Source: Lachnospiraceae bacterium (GTDB taxonomy: Bacteria > Bacillota > Clostridia > Lachnospirales > Lachnospiraceae). Taken from it: DNA of 64,000 nt. Position numbers and translations under genes: made by a program. The stretch's first letter is position 1; each line of letters starts with the position of its first letter. This document shows, one piece after another, positions 30,724 through 39,921 of the stretch. The DNA is taken from contig JAFVHP010000048.1 in assembly GCA_017474455.1 (NCBI GenBank), positions 62,001 to 126,000 of the forward strand, in the 5' to 3' direction. The notes under the pieces were generated by a model, which was given only the letters and a program-made list of their open reading frames with translations, made no database searches and was not told the origin of the DNA.

Positions 30724-31494
30724 ATGACTATACTTCATGACCTCATCGCGCTTTACAACCAGCTTCCCAGAGACAATGTCTATTCGCTGGTCATTGTCTG
30801 TATCCTGCAGAATCTTTCCAGGATCCCGGTGCTTTCACTGGAACAGACGGCCGAACTGTGCGGAGTCAGTCCCATAACGATAAGCAGGCTGCTCAAAAAG
30901 CTTTCCTGCAGTTCATACCGGATATTCAAACAGCAGATCGCCGACGTCGTGGATGCCTATCCCAAATATAACCGTGTTATCCCGATCCCGATGCTGGATC
31001 CGGATAATGCAACGGACAGCTACCTGGACTGTATCCTGCATGAACTGGAGGATCTGAAAAAAGAGATTGACAGGGATGCGCTGAAAAATGCCTGTGCTAT
31101 GATACACGGCGCGGATATTGTGCATTTCTGCGATATGTATGCCAGAGGGCATTCCAAAAGACAGTTCCAGGCCGATCTGTGGATGGACGGCAAAGTGGTG
31201 CAGTGCCACGGTGCCCCCGGCGACTGTGTATATGAGGGCGGCAGCAGCGTCATGCTGGTCACGGTGCTGGCTGCATCCAAGAATTACGGGGACCTGGTCC
31301 GTGCGGTCAGGGGTCTGCACAAGGCCGGGATGAAGTGCGTCATCATCGCTTCATCGTCCACGCCGGCCGGGATCAGTGAAAACGCCGATATCATGATCCG
31401 TTTCCGCGGCCTCGACAGCGCGGCCGACAATATCCTGATCGACACTATCTACAATCTTCTGTGCATCAATTACAGGGCTTCCTACATGGACTAG
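30724..31494 (+). CDS. MurR/RpiR-family regulator, cassette B
   Basis: A 256-residue RpiR regulator with an N-terminal helix-turn-helix (LEQTAELCGVSPITISRLLKKL, about residues 39-60) and a SIS-type sensor domain (DIVHFCDMYARGHSKRQFQ, then MLVTVLAASKNYGDLVRAV). It is a paralogue of the protein at 18206. Divergent orientation to the binding-protein/deglycosidase genes across a palindrome-rich gap is typical of a local regulator. Only three bases separate its stop from the end of the convergent methyltransferase gene, and no terminator is seen there. Confidence 0.88.
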   Translation: MTILHDLIALYNQLPRDNVYSLVIVCILQNLSRIPVLSLEQTAELCGVSPITISRLLKKLSCSSYRIFKQQIADVVDAYPKYNRVIPIPMLDPDNATDSYLDCILHELEDLKKEIDRDALKNACAMIHGADIVHFCDMYARGHSKRQFQADLWMDGKVVQCHGAPGDCVYEGGSSVMLVTVLAASKNYGDLVRAVRGLHKAGMKCVIIASSSTPAGISENADIMIRFRGLDSAADNILIDTIYNLLCINYRASYMD

Positions 31495-31497
31495 GCT

Positions 31498-32763
31498 TCA
31501 GAGCACCTGGAAAAGATAGAACTGCAGGTACGCGGAGCTTCCCGCTCCCCACAGGATGGGGTGATCCGGTGCCTGTGCCCGCTTTTCGATCTGTTTCAGC
31601 CGCCTGTGCGCGTCATGGGCGGCTATATCTATGACTTTGGCAAAATGCTCTTCATCCATGAAGTGAGAGCAGGAAGCCGTCGCCAGAAAACCGCCCGGCC
31701 TGACAAGGCCGATGCCCCTGCGGTTGATCTCCCGGTAGCCTCTTTGGGCGCTCTGTATCGTGCCCCTGGCTTTCGTGAAGGCAGGCGGGTCCAGGATCAC
31801 GACGTCGAATCTTTCACCGGACGCGGCCAGTTCCGGCAGATAGGAAAAAACATCCGTGCAGACGAAATCGATCCTGTCTTCGAGCCCGTTGAGCTTTGCG
31901 TTGGCGGCCGCGATATCCAGCGCAGACTGTGATATATCGGCGGCCGTAACGTGGAGCGCGCCGGCAGCCGCGGCGTTTAATGCGAACGAACCGGTATGCG
32001 TAAAGCAGTCCAGGACCCTGGCCCCGCGGCAGAACGGCCTTATGGCAAGACGGTTCAGTTTCTGGTCCAGGAAAAAGCCGGTCTTCTGCCCGTCCGCAAC
32101 GTCTGCGAGATAGGAGAGCCCGTTTTCCCGTACAGTGACGGCTGTGTCAAAAGGTTCCGAAAGGTACCCGCTGTAAGGGGGCAGGCCTTCCAGAGACCTG
32201 GCTTTGCCGCCGCTTCTTTCATATATGCCCCGTATCGTAAGGCCTTCTTTATCCCTGAGGGATCGGATCACAGCGGACAGGATCAGTTCTTTGAACCGGT
32301 CAAGCCCGTAGAAAAGGGATTCGATCACAAGGATATCTTCATATTTATCCAGTGTGATGCCCGGCAGAAAGTCTGCTTCACCGAATATGAGCCTGCAGGA
32401 AGAATAATCGCCGCCTTCCGCAATGGAACCGAGCGCCCGCCGGTAATCCAGGGCATCGAGGACCCTGCCGGCAATGAATGCGGGAGTGATGCGTTCATTT
32501 CTGTCACGCGTGAGCATGCGCACCCGTATCCTGGAGTTTTGGCTGACGGCGCCGAACCCCATCACATAACCGTCAAAATCGTCCACACGCACGATATCGC
32601 CGTTCAAAATGCCGCTGTCCATGGCGTCGATCTCATTGTCATAGATCCACTGCCCGCCGGCCTTCAGCGACCTGCCTTCCCCCTTTTTTATACGCACGGT
32701 CCGGCCGGAGAACAGATCTTTGCTGTCATCACATGTATAATTCAGATATTCGTTTATAGTCAT
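31498..32763 (-). CDS. RlmI-type class I SAM-dependent rRNA methyltransferase
   Basis: A 421-residue protein: an N-terminal PUA RNA-binding domain (VRIKKGEGRSLKAGGQWIYD onward), a central segment with GQKTGFFLDQKLNR, and a C-terminal Rossmann methyltransferase domain with motif I VLDCFTHTGSFALNAA and the catalytic-region motif DVVILDPPAFTK. This is the layout of RlmI/YccW, which makes 5-methylcytosine in 23S rRNA. A Cys in ATASCSHFM matches the conserved catalytic position. Monocistronic, with a long intergenic region upstream. Confidence 0.9.
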   Translation of the reverse strand: MTINEYLNYTCDDSKDLFSGRTVRIKKGEGRSLKAGGQWIYDNEIDAMDSGILNGDIVRVDDFDGYVMGFGAVSQNSRIRVRMLTRDRNERITPAFIAGRVLDALDYRRALGSIAEGGDYSSCRLIFGEADFLPGITLDKYEDILVIESLFYGLDRFKELILSAVIRSLRDKEGLTIRGIYERSGGKARSLEGLPPYSGYLSEPFDTAVTVRENGLSYLADVADGQKTGFFLDQKLNRLAIRPFCRGARVLDCFTHTGSFALNAAAAGALHVTAADISQSALDIAAANAKLNGLEDRIDFVCTDVFSYLPELAASGERFDVVILDPPAFTKARGTIQSAQRGYREINRRGIGLVRPGGFLATASCSHFMDEEHFAKVIDIAAHDAHRRLKQIEKRAQAPDHPILWGAGSSAYLQFYLFQVL

Positions 32764-32855
32764 TTGTATTTCCTGTCATCTTTGTTTATCAGCATCCGTG
32801 TGCATTATTATACATGATTCCCAAGAAGCGGGACGAGCGATATGTATCGTCATGC

Positions 32856-32985
32856 TTGGCCCGGACTTTCAATATGGTTATAATCCGGCATTAAAACCTG
32901 CGGCAGGCTTTGGCCGGCGCCGCAGACAGACGATCGCCAATACCTGTATCCCGCCGTATCGTATGCGGCCGGTACAGGTATTTTT
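32856..32985 (+). ncRNA. Candidate small RNA with its own promoter and terminator
   Basis: TTGGCC (32856-32861), exactly 17 bases, TATAAT (32879-32884) predict a transcript starting near 32891. It would contain a hairpin CTGCGGC/GCCGCAG (32898-32904, 32919-32925) and end at an intrinsic terminator: TACCTGTA (32941-32948) with TACAGGTA (32973-32980), an inner CCGC/GCGG stem and TTTTT. The RNA would be about 95 nucleotides, with no coding sequence seen, and a separate -10 box for nth follows. It matches no common RNA family I can recognise (not SRP RNA, 6S or tmRNA). The predicted transcript is 32891-32985. Confidence 0.5.
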
Positions 32986-33001
32986 GATGGAGCAATCATG
33001 A

Positions 33002-33007
33002 TATAAT
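33002..33007 (+). promoter_or_regulatory. Putative -10 box for the nth-polysaccharide operon
   Basis: TATAAT 30 bases before the nth start codon, with a poor -35 region (TATTTT 32979-32984). Confidence 0.45.
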
Positions 33008-33036
33008 AGACTGATTAAAGACCGGGGGTGGGATAA

Positions 33037-33693
33037 ATGGCGGTTTCGCTGCAGAAACGCGTAAAAAGGATACTGGAAGAATTCGACAGCCGCTACGGAA
33101 CGCAAGCGTCAACGTATCTTGAACACGATGCGTCAAAAGCATGGCAGCTCCTGTTCGCGACTATCCTTTCGGCCCAGTGCACGGATGCGCGCGTAAATAT
33201 GGTCACCAAAGACCTGTACCGCAAGTATCCGGATATCAGGGCTTTCGCGGAAGCAGACCCCGGAGAACTCGAGCAGGATATCCATTCGACAGGGTTTTTC
33301 CACAGCAAAGCCAGAAACATCATCGCCTCCGCCAGGATACTGACAGAACAGTATGACGGGCAGATCCCCGATACCCTCGAGGAACTGACGAAGCTCCCCG
33401 GTGTCGGAAGGAAGACCGCGAACCTGATGCTCAGCCAGTTTTTCGGGCAGGATGCGATCGTGGTGGATACGCATGTCGGCAGGATATCCAGGAAACTCGG
33501 CCTGACAAAGGCAGAGGATCCTGCCAAAGTCGAAGCGGATCTTCAGAAGCTTCTCCCGAGGGATCACTGGTCCGCCTTCAATGTGCAGGGGATCGCTTTC
33601 GGAAGGACGATATGCAAGGCACCAAGGCCCAGGTGCGGTGAATGTTATCTCGCGGATATATGCCCGTCGTGCGAAACGGCGGATAAGCCTTAA
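33037..33693 (+). CDS. nth: Endonuclease III
   Basis: A 218-residue bifunctional DNA glycosylase/AP lyase that removes oxidised pyrimidines. The helix-hairpin-helix motif LPGVGRKTA carries the catalytic Lys126, and VDTHVGR carries the catalytic Asp144. The C-terminal [4Fe-4S] site has the C-x6-C-x2-C-x5-C spacing (CKAPRPRCGECYLADIC). Full length. It lies 18 bases before the first glycosyltransferase gene and so may be co-transcribed with the polysaccharide genes. Confidence 0.97.
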   Translation: MAVSLQKRVKRILEEFDSRYGTQASTYLEHDASKAWQLLFATILSAQCTDARVNMVTKDLYRKYPDIRAFAEADPGELEQDIHSTGFFHSKARNIIASARILTEQYDGQIPDTLEELTKLPGVGRKTANLMLSQFFGQDAIVVDTHVGRISRKLGLTKAEDPAKVEADLQKLLPRDHWSAFNVQGIAFGRTICKAPRPRCGECYLADICPSCETADKP

Positions 33694-33711
33694 GGCGCGG
33701 AAAACGTGGTT

Positions 33712-34653
33712 ATGATGAAAGAGAAAAAACTGTTATCGATCATTGTCCCCTGTTATAACGAAGAAGAAAACGTCGGGGAATTCTATAAAGCGGTCAGGCA
33801 GCTGGATCCTTTTTTTGCGGAAAGGGATCTGGACACGGAGATCCTGTACATTGACGACGGATCATCGGACAGGACTGTTGATGAAGTCAGAAAGCTCCGC
33901 GCCGGGGACGATAGCGTCCGGCTTGTTTCCTTTTCCCGCAATTTCGGAAAGGAAGCCGCCATCTACGCCGGGCTCCAGAAATCACGTGGAGACTATATCG
34001 TCATGATGGATGCGGATCTTCAGGATCCGCCGTCACTTTTACCGGAAATGTTCGGTTATATTGATGAAGGTTATGACTGCGCGGCGACCCGGCGGGTGAC
34101 CAGGAAGGGCGAACCGCCGATCCGGTCGTTCTTCGCCAGGAGGTTCTATGCCCTGATCAACCGGTTTTCCAAAACCGAGATCGTGGACGGCGCCAGAGAC
34201 TACCGTCTGATGACAAGGCAGATGGCGGACGCCGTGCTGTCTCTTTCCGAATACAACAGATTCTCGAAAGGGATATTCAGCTGGGTCGGTTTTAAGACCA
34301 GATGGGTGGAATACGAAAATGTCGAGCGCCTGCACGGGGAGACCAAATGGTCGTTCTGGTCATTGTTCATCTATGCCCTGGACGGAATAGCCGCCTTTAC
34401 GACGGCCCCCCTGACCATGGTCGCCTTTATCGGGCTGGCTTTCTGCGTACTGGCCTTTTTCATGATCGTTTTTGTTGTCGTCCGGGCGGCGATCTTCGGA
34501 GACCCGACCAGCGGCTGGCCTTCGCTCGTATGTATCATACTGCTGGTATCGGGCGTGCAGCTGCTCTGCCTGGGCGTACTGGGACATTATCTTTCGAGAG
34601 CGTATCTGGAAGTCAAAAGACGCCCTATATATATCGTAAAAGAAGAGGACTGA
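33712..34653 (+). CDS. GtrB/DPM-like membrane glycosyltransferase (GT2)
   Basis: A 313-residue family 2 glycosyltransferase of the polyprenyl-phosphate glycosyltransferase type. The catalytic domain begins SIIVPCYNEEENV, with the metal-binding MDADLQDPP and the acceptor-side DGARDYRLM and NRFSKGIFSWVG motifs; two C-terminal membrane helices follow (LTMVAFIGLAFCVLAFFMIV, LVCIILLVSGVQLLCLGVLG). It probably makes a polyprenyl-phosphate-linked sugar used outside the membrane to decorate a surface polymer. The start may instead be GTG at 33706. First glycan gene of the operon. Confidence 0.88.
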   Translation: MMKEKKLLSIIVPCYNEEENVGEFYKAVRQLDPFFAERDLDTEILYIDDGSSDRTVDEVRKLRAGDDSVRLVSFSRNFGKEAAIYAGLQKSRGDYIVMMDADLQDPPSLLPEMFGYIDEGYDCAATRRVTRKGEPPIRSFFARRFYALINRFSKTEIVDGARDYRLMTRQMADAVLSLSEYNRFSKGIFSWVGFKTRWVEYENVERLHGETKWSFWSLFIYALDGIAAFTTAPLTMVAFIGLAFCVLAFFMIVFVVVRAAIFGDPTSGWPSLVCIILLVSGVQLLCLGVLGHYLSRAYLEVKRRPIYIVKEED

Positions 34654-34669
34654 TACAGGTTAAGAGTAT

Positions 34670-36076
34670 ATGAATGGCGCGACCGGAAAAAAAGATCCTG
34701 CCGGGTCTGTCAGAAGGATCCTCGTCCTCTGGCTCCCGTTCCTCGGACTGATCGTTGATCTCGCGATCTATGGTTTTGTCTGGATCAACTGTTATTACGA
34801 ACCCAAGATCAGATACAATCTGAAATTCTATTTCAAGGGTCATGTCGTAATACTGGTGATCTATCTTGTGCTGCTCATCTTTTTCATGCAGACGTACGGC
34901 GGCTTCAAAGTCGGGTACCTGAAACCCCTGGATGTGATCCTTTCCCAGGTATTCTCACTGGCCGCGGTCAATGCCATCACTTATCTTCAGCTGTCCCTCA
35001 TGGCAGTCAGCCTTGTACGGGTCAGGTTCATACTCCTGATGATGCTGATCCAGTGCGCGGTATCCGTCGTTTGGATCTTTTTCTGTGACGACATGTATAA
35101 AAGGACCTTTCCGCCGAAGAAGGTCCTCCTGATCCACGGCGACCGTTCCGTCGAACGCATCCTGCATAAATTCGAGAGCCGCCCCGAGCGGTTCGACATC
35201 AGGAAATGTATCGGTATCAGCGAAGGACTGGATACGGTCATGGAGGAGCTGGATAAAGGATATGAGGCAGCCGCCCTCTGGGACCTGCCGACGGCTGAAC
35301 GCAACAGGCTGATCAAGTACTGCTACGGGAAAGGTATCCGCATGTACACGATGCCCAAGATCCCGGATGTGCTGCTTTCCGGTTCTTCGAGCCTGCACCT
35401 GTTCGATACGCCGATCTATATGACAAGGGAATACCCGCTGACCTTTCTGCAGAGACTCGCGAAGCGGGCCATAGACGTGACCTGCGCCCTTATCCTGCTG
35501 ATCATCGCATCGCCGGTCATGCTCATCACGGCCCTGGCAGTGCACCTCTATGACAAAGGTCCCGTATTCTACAAACAGGTCAGGTGTACGATAGGACAGA
35601 AGGAATTTGAGATCATCAAATTCAGGAGCATGCGCACCGACGCGGAGAAAGACGGCATAGCCAGGCTCTCCAGTGTGGGCGACGACAGGATCACCCCGGT
35701 CGGCCGGTTCATACGCAAAGTCAGGATCGACGAGCTGCCGCAGCTGATCAACATCCTCGCCGGGGATATGTCCTTTGTGGGACCCAGGCCCGAAAGGCCC
35801 GAGATCATAGAACAGTATGTAAAAACAATGCCGGAGTTCGTCTTCAGGATGAAAGTAAAGGCGGGACTGGCGGGCTACGCCCAGGTTTACGGCAAATACA
35901 ATACGACGCCCTATGACAAACTGAAGCTGGATCTGAGCTATATCCAGAATTATTCGGTATGGCTGGACCTTAAGCTGATGCTCCTTACGCTGAAGATACT
36001 CTTCCAGCCGGAGAGTACCGAGGGCGTATCCGAGGGCAGCATTACGGCACAGGAGTATGAACAGGATGAAAAGTGA
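34670..36076 (+). CDS. Polyprenyl-phosphate sugar-phosphate transferase (priming enzyme)
   Basis: A 468-residue polyprenol-phosphate hexose-1-phosphate transferase of the WbaP type. Four N-terminal membrane helices are followed by a cytosolic Rossmann-like domain (KVLLIHGDRSVERIL), a re-entrant helix at about 270-292 and the catalytic domain: FRSMRTDAEKDG, the catalytic Asp354-Glu355 pair in RIDELPQLIN, and MSFVGPRPERPE. It transfers a sugar phosphate to undecaprenyl phosphate to start a polysaccharide repeat unit. The stop overlaps the Wzz-like gene. Confidence 0.95.
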   Translation: MNGATGKKDPAGSVRRILVLWLPFLGLIVDLAIYGFVWINCYYEPKIRYNLKFYFKGHVVILVIYLVLLIFFMQTYGGFKVGYLKPLDVILSQVFSLAAVNAITYLQLSLMAVSLVRVRFILLMMLIQCAVSVVWIFFCDDMYKRTFPPKKVLLIHGDRSVERILHKFESRPERFDIRKCIGISEGLDTVMEELDKGYEAAALWDLPTAERNRLIKYCYGKGIRMYTMPKIPDVLLSGSSSLHLFDTPIYMTREYPLTFLQRLAKRAIDVTCALILLIIASPVMLITALAVHLYDKGPVFYKQVRCTIGQKEFEIIKFRSMRTDAEKDGIARLSSVGDDRITPVGRFIRKVRIDELPQLINILAGDMSFVGPRPERPEIIEQYVKTMPEFVFRMKVKAGLAGYAQVYGKYNTTPYDKLKLDLSYIQNYSVWLDLKLMLLTLKILFQPESTEGVSEGSITAQEYEQDEK

Positions 36077-37085
36077 CGGCGTGATCGAACGGGGGATATA
36101 TCTGCGCGCGCTGAGGCGGATCTGGGTGGTGCCTCTTTGTATGCTGCTGGGCGCGGCGCTTATGCTTTGCGGATATCTGGCAGCCGTCAGGATCGGAAAC
36201 ACACATACCTACGAACAGGTGTCCAAGCTTTATATCAACTTTACCGGCGGGCCGGATGCCCATCTGGCGGACTGGTACAACGGCGCTACATGGACTGACC
36301 TTCTCTCGGCCCATCCCGTACTGACCAGGGGGATCGCATCCCGGCTCGGAACGGATGAGGAGGAAGCAAAACAGCTCGTCAGGGAGCATGTGACGGCTGA
36401 GATCCTTTCGGATATCCGCCTTATGACGGTGACCGTCAGGGCGGATGACGCGGAACTGGCCGGCCGGCTGGCCGCGGCCGTAAACGGTGCCGTTACCGAT
36501 TTCGGGAGCCATACGGAAGGCTTCGATTCGATCGAGTTCCTGTCTTCGGATCCTGTCAAGGAAACAAGGATAAATGACCGTTCGCGGAACGCGGCGCTTC
36601 TTGGCGCGTTTCTCGGCCTCATCTTCGGCGCGGCGGGCCTGTGGCTGTATGAAGCCGTCAGGCTGGCTGTATACACACCGGAAGAAGCGGAATATCTTTA
36701 TGACATTCCCTGTGCCGGCATAGTCTGCCGGGACACGGACGGGAAAGATTCAAAATGGAATAAAGCGCTGGCCGGCGCACTTTCCGGTCCGGCAGCACAA
36801 GGCGCGCTGGCTGTATCGGCAGGCGGGGCGGAAGATGCTGCCGCTGCCGTCAGTATGATAAAGGCCGCTGCGGGGGAAGACCTGCAGCTTTTGCCGGCTG
36901 ATGCGGGGGAAGCCGCGGGGAAAAACGCGCCCTGCATCATCGCCGTTTTGCACAGCGGCAAAGATGAAGGCGCTGCTGTACGGAGAATGATATCCGGACT
37001 GCGGATGGCTGCGGAAGAGAGCAGGATCGTAACCATGATCACCGGCGGTGATGAAAAGTTCCTGGACAGGTATTACAGGTTATGA
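36066..37085 (+). CDS. Wzz-like chain-length protein with degenerate kinase-like C-terminus
   Basis: A 339-residue protein. The Wzz/YveK-type part has membrane helix 1 (VVPLCMLLGAALMLCGYLAA), a periplasmic/extracellular stretch of about 140 residues (TYEQVSKLYINFTG onward) and helix 2 (AALLGAFLGLIFGAAGLWLY). After it come about 125 residues whose order resembles a tyrosine autokinase (CpsD/Wzc): a strand ALAVSAGGAEDAA where Walker A should be, then IIAVLHSGKDEGAAVRRMI and MITGGDEKFLDRYYRL. The Walker A Gly-Lys-Ser/Thr is absent, so it cannot bind ATP in the usual way. The ATG at 36066 has AGGAG 10 bases upstream. No separate kinase gene is present in the operon. Confidence 0.75.
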   Translation: MKSDGVIERGIYLRALRRIWVVPLCMLLGAALMLCGYLAAVRIGNTHTYEQVSKLYINFTGGPDAHLADWYNGATWTDLLSAHPVLTRGIASRLGTDEEEAKQLVREHVTAEILSDIRLMTVTVRADDAELAGRLAAAVNGAVTDFGSHTEGFDSIEFLSSDPVKETRINDRSRNAALLGAFLGLIFGAAGLWLYEAVRLAVYTPEEAEYLYDIPCAGIVCRDTDGKDSKWNKALAGALSGPAAQGALAVSAGGAEDAAAAVSMIKAAAGEDLQLLPADAGEAAGKNAPCIIAVLHSGKDEGAAVRRMISGLRMAAEESRIVTMITGGDEKFLDRYYRL

Positions 37086-37927
37086 GGAGTATAAACGATT
37101 ATAAGGCGGTGGATCCCGAGGAACTGGCAAAGCCGGACGGCAGGCTGGAAGTCCTGGTCGCCTGCGTCCGCGAGAACCCGATCATGCTGGCCGAACACAT
37201 GAACCTCAGCACATCGGCAATCATCTGCAATCAGTGCCAGGAGATCTCCTTCGAGGAGTTTACGCGGAAAGGCCGCAGGATCAGGGCATATAATTTTGCG
37301 GAAAAAGGCGTCGGCCTCAACCGCAACAACGCGCTCATGCGGGCGGTCTGTGAGTTCGCGCTGTTCTCGGACGATGATATCATCTATGACGATGATTACG
37401 AGGAAAAGGTGCTCCGCGAGTTCGACCGCAACCCCAAAGCCGATATCCTCATGTTCAACGTGTCCGCGGTAGAGAGCAGAAGGACTTATGAGAATATCAG
37501 GCATAAAAGGGTACGCTGGTACAATTACGGGCGGTATCCTACATACAGTATGTGTGTCCGGACGGAGAGCATACGGAAAGCCAACGTATATTTTTCGCTT
37601 TTGTTCGGCGGCGGCGCGAAATATTCTAACGGGGAAGATACGCTCTTTATCCATGACTGTCTGAAAAAGGGCATGAAGATATACGGTGTCCCGGTCAATA
37701 TCGGGCACGAGGACAGGCGCGGGGACGGCGGGCCGGATTCCACCTGGTTTACGGGATATAATGAAAAATTCTTCTATGACAGGGGAGTCCTGTATAAATA
37801 TCTGTATGGAGCCATGAAGAAGCCCTTTGCGGCTTTGTTCCTGTTAAGGCACAGGAAGCAGATGTGTACCTCGATAAAGCCGCTGGAAGCGTACAGGCTG
37901 ATGAAAAAGGGAATGTCGGAAGGCTGA
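37082..37927 (+). CDS. Family 2-like glycosyltransferase
   Basis: A 281-residue GT-A fold transferase without membrane segments. The metal-binding motif is unusually acidic (LFSDDDIIYDDDYE), and a likely catalytic base is in NGEDTLFIHDCLK. The N-terminus (GRLEVLVACVRENPIMLAEH) differs from classical GT2 proteins. It probably adds one sugar of the repeat unit; donor unknown. ATGA overlap with the Wzz-like gene before it. Confidence 0.78.
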   Translation: MRSINDYKAVDPEELAKPDGRLEVLVACVRENPIMLAEHMNLSTSAIICNQCQEISFEEFTRKGRRIRAYNFAEKGVGLNRNNALMRAVCEFALFSDDDIIYDDDYEEKVLREFDRNPKADILMFNVSAVESRRTYENIRHKRVRWYNYGRYPTYSMCVRTESIRKANVYFSLLFGGGAKYSNGEDTLFIHDCLKKGMKIYGVPVNIGHEDRRGDGGPDSTWFTGYNEKFFYDRGVLYKYLYGAMKKPFAALFLLRHRKQMCTSIKPLEAYRLMKKGMSEG

Positions 37928-39048
37928 TGAGCGTCCTGATCTATATTGCGATCGCCGTCCTGGCGGTCATTACAGCAGGATATGCCGGTATGCTGCCGGC
38001 AGGTGTAAGAAGGAGAGGAGCGGTCATATTTCTTTTCCTTCTTCTCTTTGTGCCCGCCGCCCTCCGGCAGGGCATCGGTAATGATTATTACCGTTATGCC
38101 GCATTCATGCATCTTGTCGTCAGCAATGCCTATGTCCCGACCGAATGGGGGTTCAATACCGTCGTCAGAGTGATATACGGCCTGTGCGGCTATGAGAACT
38201 ACCTGCTGGTCTTTGCTGTTTTTGCGGCTGTGACCCTGTTTATCTTCCTGAAGGCCATATTCAGGGAGGCAGAGGATCTTGCCGCTTCTTTTGCGCTCTT
38301 CATGCTGTTCGGTTATTACTTTAACTGTTACAACACGGTACGGTATTACCTTGCCCTTTCGATCGCGCTTCTTGCACTTGGCTTTATACGCAGGAAAGAA
38401 TATGCCTGGTTCGTGATCGCGATAGCAGCGGCGGCTTCCTTCCATAAATCCGCCCTGGTACTTTTCCTTCTGTATCCGCTGTGCATGATCAGATGGAAAA
38501 GAGTCCCACTTATTGTGGTGACGGCTGCCGGCGCGGTGCTTTCCCTGTTCAGGTCGTTCTGGACGGGGGTGTTCCTGAGGCTGTATCCGTCCTATGAAGG
38601 GACCGGTTTCTTCGAAGCGGCAAGGCCCGGCTATGCCGGTATCGCCAGATGTCTGGCCATCCTGCTGCTCGCCGTGCTCGCGGTATATTTCTGCGGCGGC
38701 AGGGGGACGCCCGGCATAAAGAGGATCACCGGGGAGAGTATTATTGACCATTATTATGCCAGGATGAATTATATGGCGCTTGCCATTTATGTTTTCGGCT
38801 GGTTCGTGCCGGAGATCTCCAGGATCGGCCATTACCTGACGATCACGCACATTTTTTATATCCCGCAGATACTTTCGTATGTACGGGAGAGGGACGAAAA
38901 GATGTACCGCAGGTTCAGGGCTGCTGTCTTTGCTGCGGCGGTACTGTATTTTGCCGCGTTCCTGTATAAGGCATGGTCGCCTGATATCAGCCTCCTGCCT
39001 TACAGGACGTTCCTGTTCCACGACCTGCCGGACGTTATAGTGGAATGA
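37927..39048 (+). CDS. EpsG-like polysaccharide polymerase (Wzy-type)
   Basis: A 373-residue membrane protein with about ten helices. The N-terminal region with PAALRQGIGNDYYRY after helix 2 is the signature of EpsG-family polymerases (Arg, then Gly-x-Asp-Tyr), and a second conserved segment is FHKSALVLFLLYPLC. It would join repeat units outside the membrane. The start at 37927 is chosen because it overlaps the previous stop by one base (TGATG). Confidence 0.85.
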   Translation: MSVLIYIAIAVLAVITAGYAGMLPAGVRRRGAVIFLFLLLFVPAALRQGIGNDYYRYAAFMHLVVSNAYVPTEWGFNTVVRVIYGLCGYENYLLVFAVFAAVTLFIFLKAIFREAEDLAASFALFMLFGYYFNCYNTVRYYLALSIALLALGFIRRKEYAWFVIAIAAAASFHKSALVLFLLYPLCMIRWKRVPLIVVTAAGAVLSLFRSFWTGVFLRLYPSYEGTGFFEAARPGYAGIARCLAILLLAVLAVYFCGGRGTPGIKRITGESIIDHYYARMNYMALAIYVFGWFVPEISRIGHYLTITHIFYIPQILSYVRERDEKMYRRFRAAVFAAAVLYFAAFLYKAWSPDISLLPYRTFLFHDLPDVIVE

Positions 39049-39069
39049 CCAACGGTATTGAAAACAGAT

Positions 39070-39921
39070 ATGCAGATGAGACAGAGCCCATTATTCTCGG
39101 TTATAGTTGTCAGCTTTAATGCGGGCGGGAAGCTTAAGGATACGCTGCTTAATATTGCCGCGCAGTCCTGCCGCGATTTTGAAGTGGTCGTGAAGGATGC
39201 CGGTTCAAAAGACGGCTCCGCAGACGGGCTGGAAGATGTCGGCAGGCTGATGCCGGACGGAGGGTTCACGGTAAGGATATCCCCTGACCGGGGCATTTAT
39301 GACGGAATGAACCAGGCTGCCGCCTTATCGCGCGGAGAGTTTCTTTACTTCCTGAACTGCGGGGACTTGTTTGCCGATAACGATACGCTTCTTCATATTA
39401 AAGAGCGTATACTTAAGGACAGGGAAGAGAAAAAGTACAGTGACGGCAGGCCGCTCATCTATTACGGCGACGTTATCGAAAAGACAACGGGGCAGATCGC
39501 TGCCGCCAAACCTGTCATGGATGACTTTGCTCTGTACCGCAATATCCCCAGCCACCAGGCTGTGATCTATGAACGAAAGCTCCTTGAGCAGCCGACGGGC
39601 GGGTTTGATACGCAGTATACGGTCAGGGCGGACTACGAACATTTCCTGCGGTGCCATTACCGCGCGGGCGCGCATATGATACCGCTTGGGTTTACGATAG
39701 CCTCCTATGAGGGAGGCGGTTTTTCGGAGACGAAAGAGAACCGGAAGATCTCGGCAGCAGAACATAAAAAGATCACGGCATTATATATGCCGGCGCGAAA
39801 GCGTTTTCTCTACAGGCTTTACCTGTACTGCACACTGCAGCCGCTGAGGGAGAAGATCGCACAGGATCCGAAGACGGCCGGGATCTATCAGAAGATCAGG
39901 ACAATGGTTTACCACAGATGA
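39070..39921 (+). CDS. Family 2 glycosyltransferase
   Basis: A 283-residue GT2 protein: FSVIVVSFNAGGKLKDTLLN, the nucleotide-binding DAGSKDGS, DRGIYDGMNQAAALSRGEFL and the metal site LNCGDLF, and an acceptor-side motif TVRADYEHFLRC. These features match WcaA/WcaE-like transferases. Among three candidate starts (TTG 39058, ATG 39070, ATG 39076) none has a clear ribosome site. Confidence 0.85.
   Translation: MQMRQSPLFSVIVVSFNAGGKLKDTLLNIAAQSCRDFEVVVKDAGSKDGSADGLEDVGRLMPDGGFTVRISPDRGIYDGMNQAAALSRGEFLYFLNCGDLFADNDTLLHIKERILKDREEKKYSDGRPLIYYGDVIEKTTGQIAAAKPVMDDFALYRNIPSHQAVIYERKLLEQPTGGFDTQYTVRADYEHFLRCHYRAGAHMIPLGFTIASYEGGGFSETKENRKISAAEHKKITALYMPARKRFLYRLYLYCTLQPLREKIAQDPKTAGIYQKIRTMVYHR

Noticed and set aside
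36057-36065. Upstream ATG at 36057 as start of the Wzz-like gene
   Set aside because: It lies one base after AGGAG, too close for use; the ATG at 36066 has a 10-base spacing.
34955-36202. A 415-codon minus-strand frame opposite the priming transferase
   Set aside because: Shadow of the sense gene, which has all catalytic motifs.
37774-39021. A 415-codon minus-strand frame opposite the EpsG-like polymerase
   Set aside because: Low-complexity, charged shadow of a membrane protein gene.
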